The translations under genes were made by a program, and so were the position numbers. The notes under the pieces were generated by a model. It searched no databases. It saw only the letters and a list, made by a program, of their open reading frames with translations, and was not told the DNA's origin. From assembly GCF_023898315.1 (NCBI RefSeq), contig NC_064615.1, positions 1,189,436,759 through 1,189,500,758 on the forward strand: a stretch of DNA of 64,000 nucleotides. Direction: 5' to 3'. The DNA is from Schistocerca nitens. Its lineage: Eukaryota; Arthropoda; Insecta; Orthoptera; Acrididae. The stretch's first letter is position 1. Each line of letters begins with the position of its first letter. Below, piece after piece: positions 45,298 to 55,995 of the stretch.

Positions 45298-45475
45298 GAT
45301 GGAATGTAACAATATTATGAAAAAGGAAAGTTGCTACTCACCATATAGTGGAGATGCTGAGTCGCAGATAGGCACAGCAAAAGGACAGTTTTTTTTGTTG
45401 TGTCTGTCTGTGACTTAGCATCTCTGCTATATAGTGAGTATCAACTTTCCTTTTCATAATATTATTACATTCTTT
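45298..45475. mobile_element. Small foldback element (PLE-like termini)
   Basis: Left arm 45308-45392 (AATATTATGAAAAAGGAAAG, TTGCTACTCACCATATAGTG, GAGATGCTGAGTCGCAGATA) is mirrored by right arm 45398-45472 (GACTTAGCATCTCTGCTATA, TAGTGAGTATCAACTTTCCT, TTTCATAATATT). The centre is only a T run. The same left-arm text recurs at 63936-64000. I recognise this terminus type as common in Orthoptera (from memory). Confidence 0.75.
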
Positions 45476-45843
45476 AAGATTTATGTTTATTATGTAATAT
45501 CTCATTCACTTTCTTTGTGTTGTTCATTCAAAATGTATAATTTTAAACTAAAGAATAAAAACTGGATCTGCAGTAGCAATAGGCAAAGTGTATCTAAAAT
45601 AAGGGATCAGGGCATTACTATACATATGGAAAATTATAAATGATCCAATCAATTGTACTAGATCAAGTTGCAACCATATGTTTGTTCTTATATCATTTCT
45701 AACACTAATACAATTTTTTTCTTTGTTTTATCTCGTTTTATGAATGACAAATAGTTACGGTTTTTCATAATTCGCGCAGGGGAATTTAAAGTCTGGTTGT
45801 TCGCAATGTATTTTCCAGATCACTGGTCTTTTTAAAAATAATT
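45476..45843. other. AT-rich interval
   Basis: No gene or repeat recognised. It is the flank of the tandem PLE block that starts near 45844. Confidence 0.4.
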
Positions 45844-45939
45844 TTTACTAACAAAGAGATAGAGGGGCTGGCCAGTACCTACCTCAGCTCAGTACAGCCG
45901 ATATATACACAAAACAGAACAGAAAATTTTTATCCTAGC

Positions 45940-45964
45940 TTTCGGAACTTTATTGCTTCGTCAG
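45940..45964 (-). ncRNA. Hammerhead-ribozyme-like core (family B)
   Basis: Minus strand CTGACGA, A, GCAAT, AAA, GTTCC, GAAA. The helix has one mismatch (C-C) and one G-U. The CUGANGA consensus permits the C. Confidence 0.4.
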
Positions 45965-46261
45965 GGAGGAGAGAGGGGGAAAAAGGGAAAGTGGATTCAG
46001 TTACTCACAACCCAGGTTATGAAGCAACAGGCGAAAGGTAAACAGGGAGGGTAGCAAACATGGAGGCATGGGTGTCAGAGGGAAGCCAAAGATATTCTAC
46101 TGTAAGTACTGTGCCAGCTTCAAACCAAAGAGGATGCATACAGAAGTAAAGAGGTATATAGTATAAAGATAAACACAACTATGTAGGATGAAAAGATGCA
46201 TGAATGGTTAAAGAGGAAAGGGAAAGAGGAGAAGACTGAAGATTAATGGGAGTGAGGTTGG

Positions 46262-46642
46262 TTAACATAGGTTCACTCCAGGGGGATGGCAGGATGAAAG
46301 GATGTGTTGGAGTGCAAGTTCCCATCTCCGCAGTTCCAAGGGACTGGTGTTGGATGGGAGAAGGCAAATAGCACATATGGTGTAGCAGGTTCCTAGGTCC
46401 CTAGAATTATGCTGGAGGGCATGCTCTGCTACTGGGTATTGGACATCTCCTAGGCGGACAGTTCGTCTGTGCCCGTTCATGTGCTCAGCCAGTTTAGTTG
46501 TCGTCATACCAATGTAAAAGGCTGTGCAGTGCAGGCACATCAGCTGATAAATGACATGTGTTGTTTCACATGTGACCCTGCCTTGAATTGTGTATGTTTC
46601 ACCAGTAGCAGGGCTGGAGTAGGTGGTTGTGGGGGGATGCAT
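46262..46642 (-). pseudogene. PLE family B GIY-YIG endonuclease
   Basis: Open for 126 codons: MHPPTTTYSSPATGETYTIQ, THVIYQLMCLHCTAFYIGMT (GIY-YIG core as VIY and YIG), KLAEHMNGHRRTV (the R and H residues of the domain), YPVAEHALQHNSRDLGTCYT and LRRWELALQHILSSCHPPGV. The Cys-containing segment before it (TDPAPKPAPCIP) has lost its first cysteines. The domain itself looks intact; it is severed from RT by frame changes. Confidence 0.85.
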
Positions 46643-46803
46643 GGGGCAGGTTTTGGAGCGGGGTCAGTTACAGAGGTAGGAACCGCTGCATAGAGAAGGT
46701 GGTCTGGGAATATTGTAGGGTTTGACAAGGATGTTACGGAGGTTAGGGGGACAATGAAAGGCAACTCCGGGTGGTGTGGGGAAAATATTGTCAAGGGATG
46801 ATC

Positions 46804-48250
46804 TCATTTCAGGGTTAGAATTGAGAAAGTCATATCCCTGGTGAGGTAATTTGTTGATGTATTCGAGGCTAGGATAATATCAGGTGACAAGGGGGATGCT
46901 TCTGTGTGGTCTGGGGATAGGAACATTGTTGTTGGATGGGGAGGAATGTATTGCTCGGGAGATCTGTTTGTGGACAAGGTCTGCAGGATAGTTACGGGAG
47001 AGGAAAGCACTGGTCAGGTTATTGGTGTAATTGTTGAGGGATTCGTCACTGGCGCAGATACATTTGCCACAAATACCTAGGCTGTAGGGATGTGGATGTG
47101 GAATGGATGGCAGCTATCAAAGTGAAGGTACTGTTGTTTGTTTGTGGGTTTGATCTGGACAGAGGTGTGGATGTGAGCTTCAACAAGATGGTCAACATCC
47201 AGGAAGGTGGCTTAGGTTTTGGAGAAGGACCAAGTGAAATTCAGATTCGAAAAGGAGTTGAGGTTATGGAGAAAATTAAGGAGTGTTTCTTCACCATGAG
47301 TCCAGACCACAAAGATGTCATCTATAAACTTATACCAGGCCATGGGAAGCAGCTGTTGGGTCTTCAGGAAAGCCTCTTCCATGCAGCCCATGAAGAGGTT
47401 GGCATAGGACGGAGCCATCCTGGTTCCCATGGCCGTTCCCCTGATTTGCTTGTATCTCTGGCCTTCAAAAGTGAAGTAATTATGGGTGAGGATGAAGTTG
47501 GTAAGTGTGATAAGGAACGAGGTTTTAGGAAATTCTTCGGGTGGGTGTTAGGAGAGGTAGTGTTCAAGCGCACAGAGACCATGGGTATGTGGGATGTTTG
47601 TGTAAAGGGATGTAGCATCTATGGTGACAAGAAAGGTTTCAGGTGGGAGGGCTGTGGGAATGGATTTGAGGCATTCTAGGAAGTGGTTTGTGTCTTTGAT
47701 GTAGGATGGGAGTCTGCAGGTGATAGGTTGGAGGTATTGGTTTACCAGAGCTGAGATACGTTCTGTTGGGGCTTTGAAGCCTACCACAATGGGACGGCTA
47801 GGATGGTTCTCTTTGTGGGTTTTGGGTAATAGATAGAAAGGTAGGGGTATGTGGCTCAGATGGAGTGAGTAGGTCTATGGAAGCCGTTGTGAGGCCTTGT
47901 GAAGGACCTTGGATTTTTAGGATTTTCTGCAGCTCAGTCTGGATGGAGGAAATGGGATCCTGGGTAACAGCTTTGTAGGTTGAGGTGTCGGAGAGTTGAC
48001 ACAGTCCTTCTGCCACATACTCCACATGGTCAAGTACCACAGATGTGGAGCCTTTATCCACTGGTAGGATGACAATAGAGTGGTCTGTTTGCAGATCCTT
48101 AATGGCACGGGATTCAGCTGGGGTGATGTTGGGGGTTGTCAGGATGATCTTCAAGAAGGACTGGGAGGCAACACTGGATGTGAGGAATTCCTCAAATGTC
48201 TGCAAGGGATGGTTTTGGGGGAGGGGAGGAGGATCCCTTTGAGAAGACAT
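46804..48250 (-). pseudogene. PLE family B reverse transcriptase
   Basis: Motifs on the minus strand: SIVILPVDKGSTSVVLDHVE (48090), TFLSITQNPQREPS where a frame break follows, VVGFKAPTERISALVNQYLQ (47780), FLVTIDATSLYTNIPHTHGL (motif A, 47640), MGTRMAPSYANLFMGCMEEA (motif B, 47430), WYKFIDDIFVVWTHGEETLL (motif C with IDD, 47340) and a FLDVD-like region at about 47180. Catalytic Asp residues are present, but the gene is split by frameshifts at about 47820, 47550-47430 and 47210. Confidence 0.85.
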
Positions 48251-48305
48251 TCGGAACTGTTCTAGACAGTGTTCAACACTGGGTCTAGTATCTGAGGGCT
48301 GTGTT

Positions 48306-49025
48306 TTAGGGGGTGAAGTGATATTTCCAGTTGAAGTTCCGGGTGAACGAGAGGAGATCTTTAACCAGGGCAGTGTGGTTGAATTTAGGCATGGGGCTAA
48401 AGGTTAAGCCTTTTGATAGAACAGGAACAGATGTCTCTGGAGGAGAGAGGGATCTGGATGAGAGGTTTAGAACTGAATTGGGACTGGTGATATGTGGCAT
48501 TTGACTGTGGTTATAGTTGAGATTTGGTTTGTGTGGTGTACGTGCTGGGATTTGGAGATTGAGTAGGGTGGCTAGGCTAGGTTTGTTGGCTATGAGGTGG
48601 GTTTGTTGAAGGTGCTGTAGTGGTTGGTGTTTGTGAGGGATAGGGAGAGGGACCCCACTTCTTAGGTGTTGCACTAGCACTGTGGATAGTTTTTTCAGGT
48701 GGTGTGTGGCATGGAACTCAAGTTTACAGTTGGCTTCTAGGATGATGTTCCTGAGTGTGTTCTCCAAGCAAGGGTTCGAGAGGTGGAGGACTTTGAAGAG
48801 AGATAGGAGCTGTTGGGAGCAGTGGTTACACGAAGTAGTGTAGAGATTCAAGACAAGTTGGGTAAGGGCTAAGGATTGAAGGTTCTGGAAGTCCAGGAGA
48901 GACTGGTGGAAGGAGGGATTGCACCCAGAGATGGGAACTTTTAAGGTAAGTCCTTTAGGGGTAATTCCAAAGGTTAAGCAGGACTGGAGGAAAAGTATGT
49001 GGGATTGCAGTTTGGCTATGGTGAA
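48306..49025 (-). pseudogene. PLE family B N-terminal region
   Basis: Readable from about 49022 as FTIAKLQSHILFLQSCLTFG and ITPKGLTLKVPISGCNPSFH, then the open 181-codon stretch 48306-48851 with KKLSTVLVQHLRSGVPLPIP and SKGLTFSPMPKFNHTALVKD. Matches the same region of family A. Role unknown to me. A frameshift near 48850 breaks it. Confidence 0.75.
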
Positions 49026-49027
49026 AA

Positions 49028-50350
49028 ATTTTTACTAACAAAGAGATAGAGGGGCTGGCCAGTACTTACCTCAGCTCAGTACAGCCGATAGATACACAAA
49101 ACAGAACAGAAAATATTTATCCTAGTTTTCGGAACTTTGTCCCTTTGTCAGGGAGGAGAGAGGGGAAAAAATGGGAAGAAGGGAAAGTGGATTTAGTTAC
49201 TCACAACCCCAGTTATGAAGCAACAGGCGAAAGGTAAACAGGGAGGGTAGCAAAGATGGAGGCATGGGTGTCAGATGGAAGCCAAAGATGTTCTACTGTA
49301 AGTACTGTGCCAGCTTCAAACCAAAGAGGATGCATACAGAAGTAAAGAGGTATATAGTACAAAGATAATCTCAACTATGTAGGATGAAAAGATGCATGAA
49401 TGGCTAAAGAGGAAAGGGAAAGAGGAGAAGACTGAAGACTAAATGGGAGTGAGGTTGGTTAACGTAGGTTCAGTCCAGGGGGATGACGGGATGAAAGGAT
49501 GTGTTTGAGTGCACGTTCCCATCTCCGCAGTTCCGAGGAACTGGTGTTGGATGGGAAAAGCCAAATGGCACATACGGTGTAGCAGGTTCCTAGGTCCCTA
49601 GAATTATGCTGGAGGGCATGCTCTGCTACTGCGTATTGAACATCTCCTAGGTGGACAGTTCGTCTGTGCCCGTTCATGCGCTCAGCCAGTTTAGTTGTCA
49701 TCATACCAATGTAAAAGGCTGTGCAGTGCAAGCATGTCAGATGATAAGTGACATGTGTCATTTCACATGTGGCCAGTGGAATAACACTGTGAGAAGGGTG
49801 GGAATGGGTGGGGCGAATTGTGAGGTGGATATTCCTGATGTTAGCTCAGGATGAGAGATAGTTGAAATTATGATGGAGAATGTGATTCAGGTGCTCATGA
49901 GAGAAGTGCTCCTTTGTGGCCAGAATATGGGTATGTGGGGGATGGTACATAACTGGAGAGACAAGCTGTGGGAGATCTGTTTCTGGACAAGGCTGGGAGC
50001 ATAATTTTGGCCTGTGAAGGTCACAGTGGGATCCTTGGCATATTTGGAGAGGGACTGCTTCTCATTGCAGATGCAATGACCATGGGTGGCTACACTGTAA
50101 GCAAAGGACTTCTTGCTTGTTGGTATGGAATGGGTGGCAGCAGTCAAAATAGAGGTACTGTTGGTGATTGGTTGCTTTGGTATGGATGGAGGTACTGATG
50201 TGGCCATCCTTTACGTGGAGGTCAACATTAAAGAAGGTGGCTTGATGGGTTGAGGAGGAGCAGATGACACAAATGAGAGGTGTTGAGGTTCTGGAGGACT
50301 GAGGATAGAGTATCCTAACCCTTGTTTCAGATTGTGAAGATACCATCAAT
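49028..50350 (-). mobile_element. Penelope-like element (family B), second tandem copy, 5'-truncated
   Basis: Carries the same 3' UTR as the first copy (49028-49480), the GIY-YIG segment at 49459-49761 (YHLTCLHCTAFYIGMMTTKL, RMNGHRRTVHLGDVQYAVAE), then a jump to a more diverged PLE segment (49790-50350). That segment has RT C-terminal text STHQATFFNVDLHVKDGHIS (FLDV block) and QQYLYFDCCHPFHTNK. The part above 49780 may be from a different PLE. The decayed hammerhead core at 49106-49150 reads CTGACAA. Confidence 0.8.
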
Positions 50351-50660
50351 GAATCTGAAACAGGTGAGGGGTATGGGATTCTGAGAGGTCAAGAAGGATT
50401 TCTTCTGGTTATTCTTGCAGAGAAGATAGCAGCAACCAGCCACTTTTTATAATGCTGTTTAGGTCCGTTACCAGTTTTGAACCAACAGGTTCATCATAAG
50501 ACTGCTTGTTCACATTAAGATACATTTTTGTTACTTTACATTTTTTTTCACTTTTTCCCCATATGATGAAATTTTCTTGGGGTGATCATGCCCTCCAACC
50601 ACAATATGATGGGATAAAATGTCTATTTAATTGTAATTGTGCCTCATAACGATTTTAAAT
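50351..50660. other. Interval with a decayed hammerhead-like motif
   Basis: At 50475-50500 the minus strand reads CTTATGA, T, GAACC, TGTT, GGTTC, AAAA. The five-pair helix is perfect, but two core bases are changed. It probably marks the end of yet another PLE family. Otherwise nothing is seen. Confidence 0.35.
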
Positions 50661-50837
50661 TGTTGATAATATTTATTCAGAACAAAGGCTAAGTACAAAA
50701 ATCATGGTACAACTATACAAATCCATCTTTTTACAGTGAGTGAGGAAACATGCAAAGAACGAAACGGTTGTGCTATAAAGATATATCACTCTTCATTAGA
50801 TTCCATATATTGATATAAATGTACAAACATTTGAACA
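50661..50837 (-). repeat. copia 3' LTR
   Basis: Left LTR, downstream for the minus-strand element. Shares TGTTGATAATATTTATTCAG, GGTTGTGCTATAAAGATATA and TCACTCTTCATTAGATTCCA-type text with the right LTR; ends TTTGAACA where the right copy has TTCCAACA. Confidence 0.93.
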
Positions 50838-51141
50838 TGCCTCCTTACATTTATACCATAATCAGTTTACATTTAACATGTCTCAAAATTTTACAAACTT
50901 ATGCTTGCTCAGAGATTTGGTAAAAATGTCTGCAACATTGCTTTCTGAATCTACTTTACAAATGTCTATAATTCTGTTTTAAAACAGTCATTCACAAAAT
51001 GGTAATGCACTTCAATATACTTTGAATTTTTAGTAAGATTACCATGTCTAGCAATATTGACTGCCCCTGAGTTATCTTCATAAACTTTAATGGGCTTGTC
51101 AGACTTTACATCTCAGTGACAGCTTCTGACAATGCTACATA

Positions 51142-52480
51142 CTAAGAGAAAGTAGAAGATTTTGTAACACTTCTTTGTTTCCTGGATTTCCAAAATATTA
51201 CATTTCCAAATAATCTAATTACATAGCCTGATGTGGACTTACGATCCACAGAATCACCTGCCCAATCTGCATCTATAAAACAATCTAACAAATCCATATC
51301 TTCAGTCTTTCTATATGTAAGCGTCAAATCTTTTGTTTGATACAAATATTTCAGTACTCTCACAGCATACTTAAAGTGAGTATCATTGTAACAGCTTTGA
51401 AATCTACTCAAATAATTCACACTGTAACTTATATCTGGCCGTGTTCCAGAACTAATGTACAGGAGAGAACCTATCAACTTCCTATCAAGACTTCCATCAT
51501 GTGCTACATCTAGTTTCAAATTGTCTTCCATTGGTGTACTGTACAATTTTGCATGTTCAATCTGATATTTCTTAGCTAGAGCTTCAATATAGCTACCCTG
51601 ACTCGGAGTCATTACATTTTCTGCATAATTATAATTAATATCTATCCCAAGATAATTCTTTACTTCACCTAAGTCTTTCATCTCAAATCACTTGGATAAC
51701 AGAAATTTGATTTCTCGTATTTTCTCTTTACTTTTACAACAAATTAGCAGATCATCAACAAACACAATTATATAGACAACACAAATTGTAGTCCTAAGTA
51801 CATACAGATAATAGTCATAGCTACTTCTCTGAAACCCTTGACCTTATAAAAACTCATCCAGACAATCATGCCATGCTCTAGGGCTTTCCCTCAAGAGATA
51901 AAGTGCCTTAAATAACTTACAAACCCTATCTGTTCCATCCATGTATCCAGGGGGTTGCTTAACATAAATTTCTGACAAAATTTTTCCATTAAGAAATGCA
52001 GTTTGTACATCCATTTGTTTTACAATTAAGCCCTTTTAACAACAACACGTTCAATTTTTGCATCATAGCAACTGGTGAATTAATTTACATTTATTGTTTT
52101 CGTTACTAGTTCCCAAGTTTTATTTTTATTTAAACTTTCAATTTCTTTATCCATTGCTTCCTTCCACATTTCTGACTCATTACTATTCATTGCCTCCTCA
52201 AAATTTTCTGGACTATCAGCACAACAAAAGTTTACATAAATTAAGTTACTCAAGACGTAATCATTTAATCTATCAGGCAACCTATGTTCCCTAGTTGCCC
52301 TTCTCAACTCTTGTTCCTGGTTTTGTTTTTTCTTACTTGGACAATGCTCGACACCTCTTCCTTCCATATGCTCATTTACTGATTCATTGTTTATACTTTT
52401 GCACTCAGAAACACTAAAATGTTCATTCCTTGAATTGGATGCCTTAATATCAATACACCTGACATCCTCTTCCACAATAT
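51142..52480 (-). pseudogene. copia reverse transcriptase and RNase H
   Basis: Starts NFEEAMNSNESEMWKEAMDK and IESLNKNKTWELV (52200), breaks near 52080-52060, then KQMDVQTAFLNGKILSEIYV (motif A), GLKQSPRAWH-like LRESPRAWHDCLDEF, VVYIIVFVDDLLICCKSKEK (motif C as FVDD), and the open 179-codon piece 51681-51142 with MKDLGEVKNYLGIDINYNYA, IGSLLYISSGTRPDISYSVN and RNase H DCFIDADWAGDSVDRKSTSG. A stop at about 51139 precedes YVALSEAVTEM, the final RNase H block. Confidence 0.88.
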
Positions 52481-52489
52481 CAACATGTC

Positions 52490-53481
52490 TGGCAATGATA
52501 ACTTTGTAATTAATCAATACTCTGTACCCAACTTCACTGTACCCTATTAAAATTCCCAAGTCTGCTTTACGGTCCCACTTTGACTTCCTCAACTGTTCTG
52601 GTACACGTACAAAAACCCTACTTCCATATAACTTTAAATGTTTAACATCAGGTTTCTTCTCAAATAATATCTCATAAGGAGTTTTCTTTTCAATAGTATT
52701 AGCTAAAGTTCTGTTCTTAAATATGCAGCTGCACATACCACTTCTGGCCAAAATCGCCTATCTACTCTTGCTTCAGATATCAGACATCGTGACATATCCA
52801 TAATTGACCTGTTACATATTTCATTTAATTCATGTACATAGGGAGGGCATACATTTAATATGATTCCTTTCTGTCTTATAAACTGATACACATCTGAATT
52901 TTAATATTCTTTCCTATTGTAACATCTCATTTTCTTAATAGTTTTACCAGTTAAATTTTCAATTTAATTTACAACAAAACAATCATAAACCTGACTTTTA
53001 GATTAAATGGTATAGACTCTAGCTGCTTTACTATAATCATGAATGAAAGTGAGAAAATATCTTTCCTCATGCAAACCATAAGTTGAGAGAGGCCCATTTA
53101 AATCAGTATGAATAATCTCCTATGTTTCTTTTGCTTTGCTTCTTTTGTTTTCGAAAGGTAAATTGTGCATTTTATTTTCAATACAGACTTTACACTTCAT
53201 AAATTCTGATTCTAAATTTGTTGGCAATCCATAAGCTAACTGCTGTTTACACAATGTATTCAAATCGTTAAAATTGACATGTCCAAGTATACAATGCCGT
53301 TTCTTCTTAACTGACATACTATCCCCACTACTGACAGTGTTTACATTTATCTCCTCCTTGTAGATTTTACTTGTCACTTTATACAGACTATCTTCTTTCA
53401 AAGCAATCACAAGTAAGTTATTGTATTTATCGAAAATCTTTGAAGTATTGCCCACAGATACAACTTTATGTTTTTCTGTTA
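52490..53481 (-). pseudogene. copia integrase
   Basis: 53455-53120 holds the pre-integrase HHCC region (HCILGHVNFNDLNTLCKQ, FMKCKVCIENKMHN). The catalytic core follows with DLNGPLSTYG (first Asp), LTFIHDYSKAARVY (core hydrophobic strand), and, open at 52891-52703, PPYVHELNEICNRSIMDMSR (catalytic Glu in HELN), then KTPYEILFEKKPDVKHLKLY and the GIYLGYSE-like GILIGYSEVGYRVLI. Stops at about 53110, 52990, 52905 and 52740. Inactive. Confidence 0.85.
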
Positions 53482-54686
53482 CGAGGGTTGTTTTTTAAGT
53501 AAGGGCCGTTCGCACGTATAGTCCCATAGTTCGCGCAGATGCCGCAACAAGCCACCGCGCTACTTGCCGGCATCCTTCCCATTCACACTGATGCAAGTTG
53601 CAGCTCTGTAGCTGACGTGTACGCATTGCTGTGCTACTTTATAATGTTTACGATTACTGAATTGCCCACCGCGTGTGAGATACGGTCAGTAATACATTTT
53701 TGGACTGCGAGAAGCCTATCAGCTGCAGAAATTCATCATCAGTTAACAGAAGTTTATGGCTTGAATGCAATGAGTGAAGGTAAAGTGAGTCAATGGGTTA
53801 GAGAGTTTAAAAATGGCTGTCAAAACGTCCATGACGAAGAACGCTCAGGCCGGCCCTCTGTGATCACTGATGATTTGGTGGCTGCAGTCGAAACAAAGAT
53901 TCGTAAGGACAGAAGATTCACAATTTCCACTCTTTCTTTGGAATTTCCACAAGTTTCAAGATCGGTTTTGTACAAAATTGTGTCTGAAAACCAAAACTTT
54001 AAGAAACTGTGTTCTCGGTGGGTACCCAGACTCCTCACAAAGGACCACAAAGGGAAGAGATTTGCCACTTCATTGGACTTTTTGATTCGTTACGAGGAAG
54101 ATGGGGATGACATGTTGAGTCAAGTTGTCACTGGAGATGAAACATGGGTATCCCATATCACTCCCGAAAGCAAGCGACAATCAATGGAATGGCGACACAC
54201 AACCTCACCCGTCAAGGTCAAAGCCAAACAGACGCTGTCAAAGCGCAAGATTATGGTAACTGTGTTCTGGGACCGGTGCGGTGTTTTGCTAGTGGACTTT
54301 ATGCCACGAGGAATGACAATCAACTCAGATGCCTACTGTGCAACTCTAAAGAAGCTCCACAGAGCAATTCATAACAAAGGGCGTGGCATGCTGACAAAAG
54401 GAGTTTTGCTCCTGTACCTGAAACACCATCTTGGCGGGCAGCGCTTCAATGACGACGATGAAGTGAAAGTGGCCGTGAACTCTTGGCTGTCGGAGCAGGC
54501 GGCCGAATTCTTTGAAGAGGGAATTAAAAACTTAGTTGTACAGTATGACAAGTGCTTAAATAAACAGGGCAACTATGTAGAAAAATAGGTAAAAGTGTGT
54601 AGAATCAGAAAATAATTTTTTTTTACAAAAGTGTTTGTATCTTTTTTTAAAAATAAAAACGGCCCTTACTTAAAAAACAACCCTCG
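53482..54686 (+). mobile_element. mariner inserted in copia, perfect 29-bp inverted repeats
   Basis: A 1205-bp element flanked by TA (53480-53481 and 54687-54688). The inverted repeats CGAGGGTTGTTTTTTAAGTA plus AGGGCCGTT are identical at both ends (53482-53510 and 54658-54686). Opposite in orientation to the copia genes and located between its protease and pre-integrase regions. Joining the flanks at one TA restores a continuous copia reading (LISYAKVTEKHKVVSVGN), which confirms the insertion. Confidence 0.97.
53644..54588 (+). CDS. mariner transposase with in-frame deletion of the catalytic core
   Basis: The frame is open from 53539; the ATG at 53644 (MFTITELPTACEIR) fits homologues best, giving 314 codons, short for a mariner (about 345-350). 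N-terminal HTH: SLSAAEIHHQLTEVYGLNAM and GKVSQWVREFKNG. D1 lies in GDETWVSHI. At about 54405-54420 GVLLLYLKHHLGGQRF runs directly from the strand before D2 to the region after D3: the HDNARPH to SPDLAPSDYHLF segment is missing, with no frameshift. The protein could still fold its DNA-binding part but cannot catalyse transposition. C-terminus LNKQGNYVEK is normal. Confidence 0.93.
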   Translation: MFTITELPTACEIRSVIHFWTARSLSAAEIHHQLTEVYGLNAMSEGKVSQWVREFKNGCQNVHDEERSGRPSVITDDLVAAVETKIRKDRRFTISTLSLEFPQVSRSVLYKIVSENQNFKKLCSRWVPRLLTKDHKGKRFATSLDFLIRYEEDGDDMLSQVVTGDETWVSHITPESKRQSMEWRHTTSPVKVKAKQTLSKRKIMVTVFWDRCGVLLVDFMPRGMTINSDAYCATLKKLHRAIHNKGRGMLTKGVLLLYLKHHLGGQRFNDDDEVKVAVNSWLSEQAAEFFEEGIKNLVVQYDKCLNKQGNYVEK

Positions 54687-54703
54687 TACTTTAGCATAGC
54701 TAA

Positions 54704-55024
54704 TCAAATTTCTGTCCATGCCTCTGACAAAAACACATTTATCATTTCGATTGCAACCATATCATCATAAACTGGAAAATAACTAATTATGTTTCCTATT
54801 TTTTTAGCCTGCAAGACTTTTCCATCTGCAATTTTAACATTTACAGGCTCTCTTAAGGTTACATACTCAGAAAAATAACTCTCATTATTAACAACATGAT
54901 CTGTACAACCACTATCCAATAACCAGTCAATCTGTACATTGGTACCTGACTCAAGGTTGTTCGCATCACTGTAGGTTGTACCTCTGTTACAAGGCTGCTC
55001 ATGCTGACTCCGTTCTGTTGACAA
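54704..55024 (-). pseudogene. copia protease region
   Basis: The minus strand reads QIDWLLDSGCTDHVVNNESY, with the aspartic-protease active site DSGC, then NVKIADGKVLQAKKIGNIIS. A two-base change in a T run near 54735 shifts the frame, so the final FLSEAWTEI replaces the expected VRGMDRNLIS, which is readable in the next frame just before the mariner insertion at 54687. Confidence 0.85.
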
Positions 55025-55143
55025 CCTTGGCGTCCAGGATGATGACTTCCTCTTGTAACATGATGTTTACTCTGACCAAATGACCAGTTGTTCCCGCTGG
55101 AGTGATTACTCTGCCCATGTTGGCAACTGCTGCGACCGCCTCC

Positions 55144-55890
55144 TCAGTGATGTCCGCCATGTGTCCTTGAATCTCTGCTTGTTCCTGAATGGCGACAGTC
55201 CCTACTTATATGACCTGGTTTGCCACATCCGTAACACAATTGCTCTTGGTAGCTCATACTAGTTTTCTTTTCAGCATGAAATGCATTGGATTTTACACAT
55301 TCACTTCTATCCTTTTCTTTTAGATTAATCATCTGAAGTTTAATTTTAACATATTCCACTGTCCGAGCTTCTTCTTTCAAAACATCGATCAAGTCCCCAG
55401 TATAGCTGAAGGTTTCCGGAAATGTTCTCAACATATGATTTAGCTTCTCCTTTCCTGTCACTTTTGCACTAGCTAATTTTAATTCATTCACTGTTTTTTC
55501 AAAGACACTGAAGAATGTTGCCATATCACTATAGTCTGCCATATCACTATAGTCTTTTAACCTCAGTTTGTCCAACTTGTTTCTGCACACAATTGGCAGT
55601 GATATTGATTCTTTGCAATATAAATCATCAAACTTTTTCATTATTTTAAATGCAGTTTCCTTATCACTCACAAATTCTAGTTGCTTGTTCGAAATTGCTC
55701 CGTATATGTAGTTCATTGCAATCAGATTTTCTTCTTCCCACATATCCCCTTTGTCCGCACTTGTTTTCGCTCTTGAAGCCACTGTATAGCATTCCTTCAT
55801 TTTCAGGTACATTTCCATTCTTCTTTTCAAGTTCCTGTAGTCTTCTCCATCATATACTGGTATCTTAATATCAGCCATGTTCAGTTTCAC
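55144..55890 (-). CDS. copia gag
   Basis: Open for 248 codons; MADIKIPVYDGEDYRNLKRR is the likely start (ATG at 55878), with an upstream in-frame ATG at 55890. The capsid-like region is helical with LEFVSDKETAFKIMKKFDDL and FFSVFEKTVNELKLASAKVT; near the C-terminus is a zinc knuckle CYGCGKPGHISRDC (CX2CX4HX4C). The duplication YSDMADYSDMA suggests a small in-frame repeat. Gag packages the element RNA. The frame closes at 55144; pol continues in another frame, so a frameshift or a mutation separates them. Confidence 0.88.
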   Translation of the reverse strand: MKLNMADIKIPVYDGEDYRNLKRRMEMYLKMKECYTVASRAKTSADKGDMWEEENLIAMNYIYGAISNKQLEFVSDKETAFKIMKKFDDLYCKESISLPIVCRNKLDKLRLKDYSDMADYSDMATFFSVFEKTVNELKLASAKVTGKEKLNHMLRTFPETFSYTGDLIDVLKEEARTVEYVKIKLQMINLKEKDRSECVKSNAFHAEKKTSMSYQEQLCYGCGKPGHISRDCRHSGTSRDSRTHGGHH

Positions 55891-55995
55891 AAATCACACT
55901 TTTTCAAATAACAGTCTTCCATTTAATTTACAACCGATCATTATTATTTCGAGGGACACACTTTGTTTGTGGTTTACAACTGCTAACTCCTACCA

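Larger units (their letters stand above)
45844..49027 (-). mobile_element. Penelope-like element (family B), nearly full-length copy
   Basis: Minus-strand order is N-terminal region (49025-48306), RT (48250-46804, with frameshifts), GIY-YIG (46642-46262) and a 3' UTR (46260-45844) with a hammerhead-like core (45940-45964). Its 5' end joins directly to the 3' end of a second copy at 49028, giving a head-to-tail tandem. The end text TCTATCTCTTTGTTAGTAAA occurs at both 45844 and 49028. Relative to family A the layout is the same but the sequence differs (about 50-60% similar by eye in protein). Confidence 0.88.

Noticed and set aside
47092..47679. 195-codon plus-strand open frame
   Set aside because: It is antisense to the PLE family B reverse transcriptase, whose motifs are clear on the minus strand.
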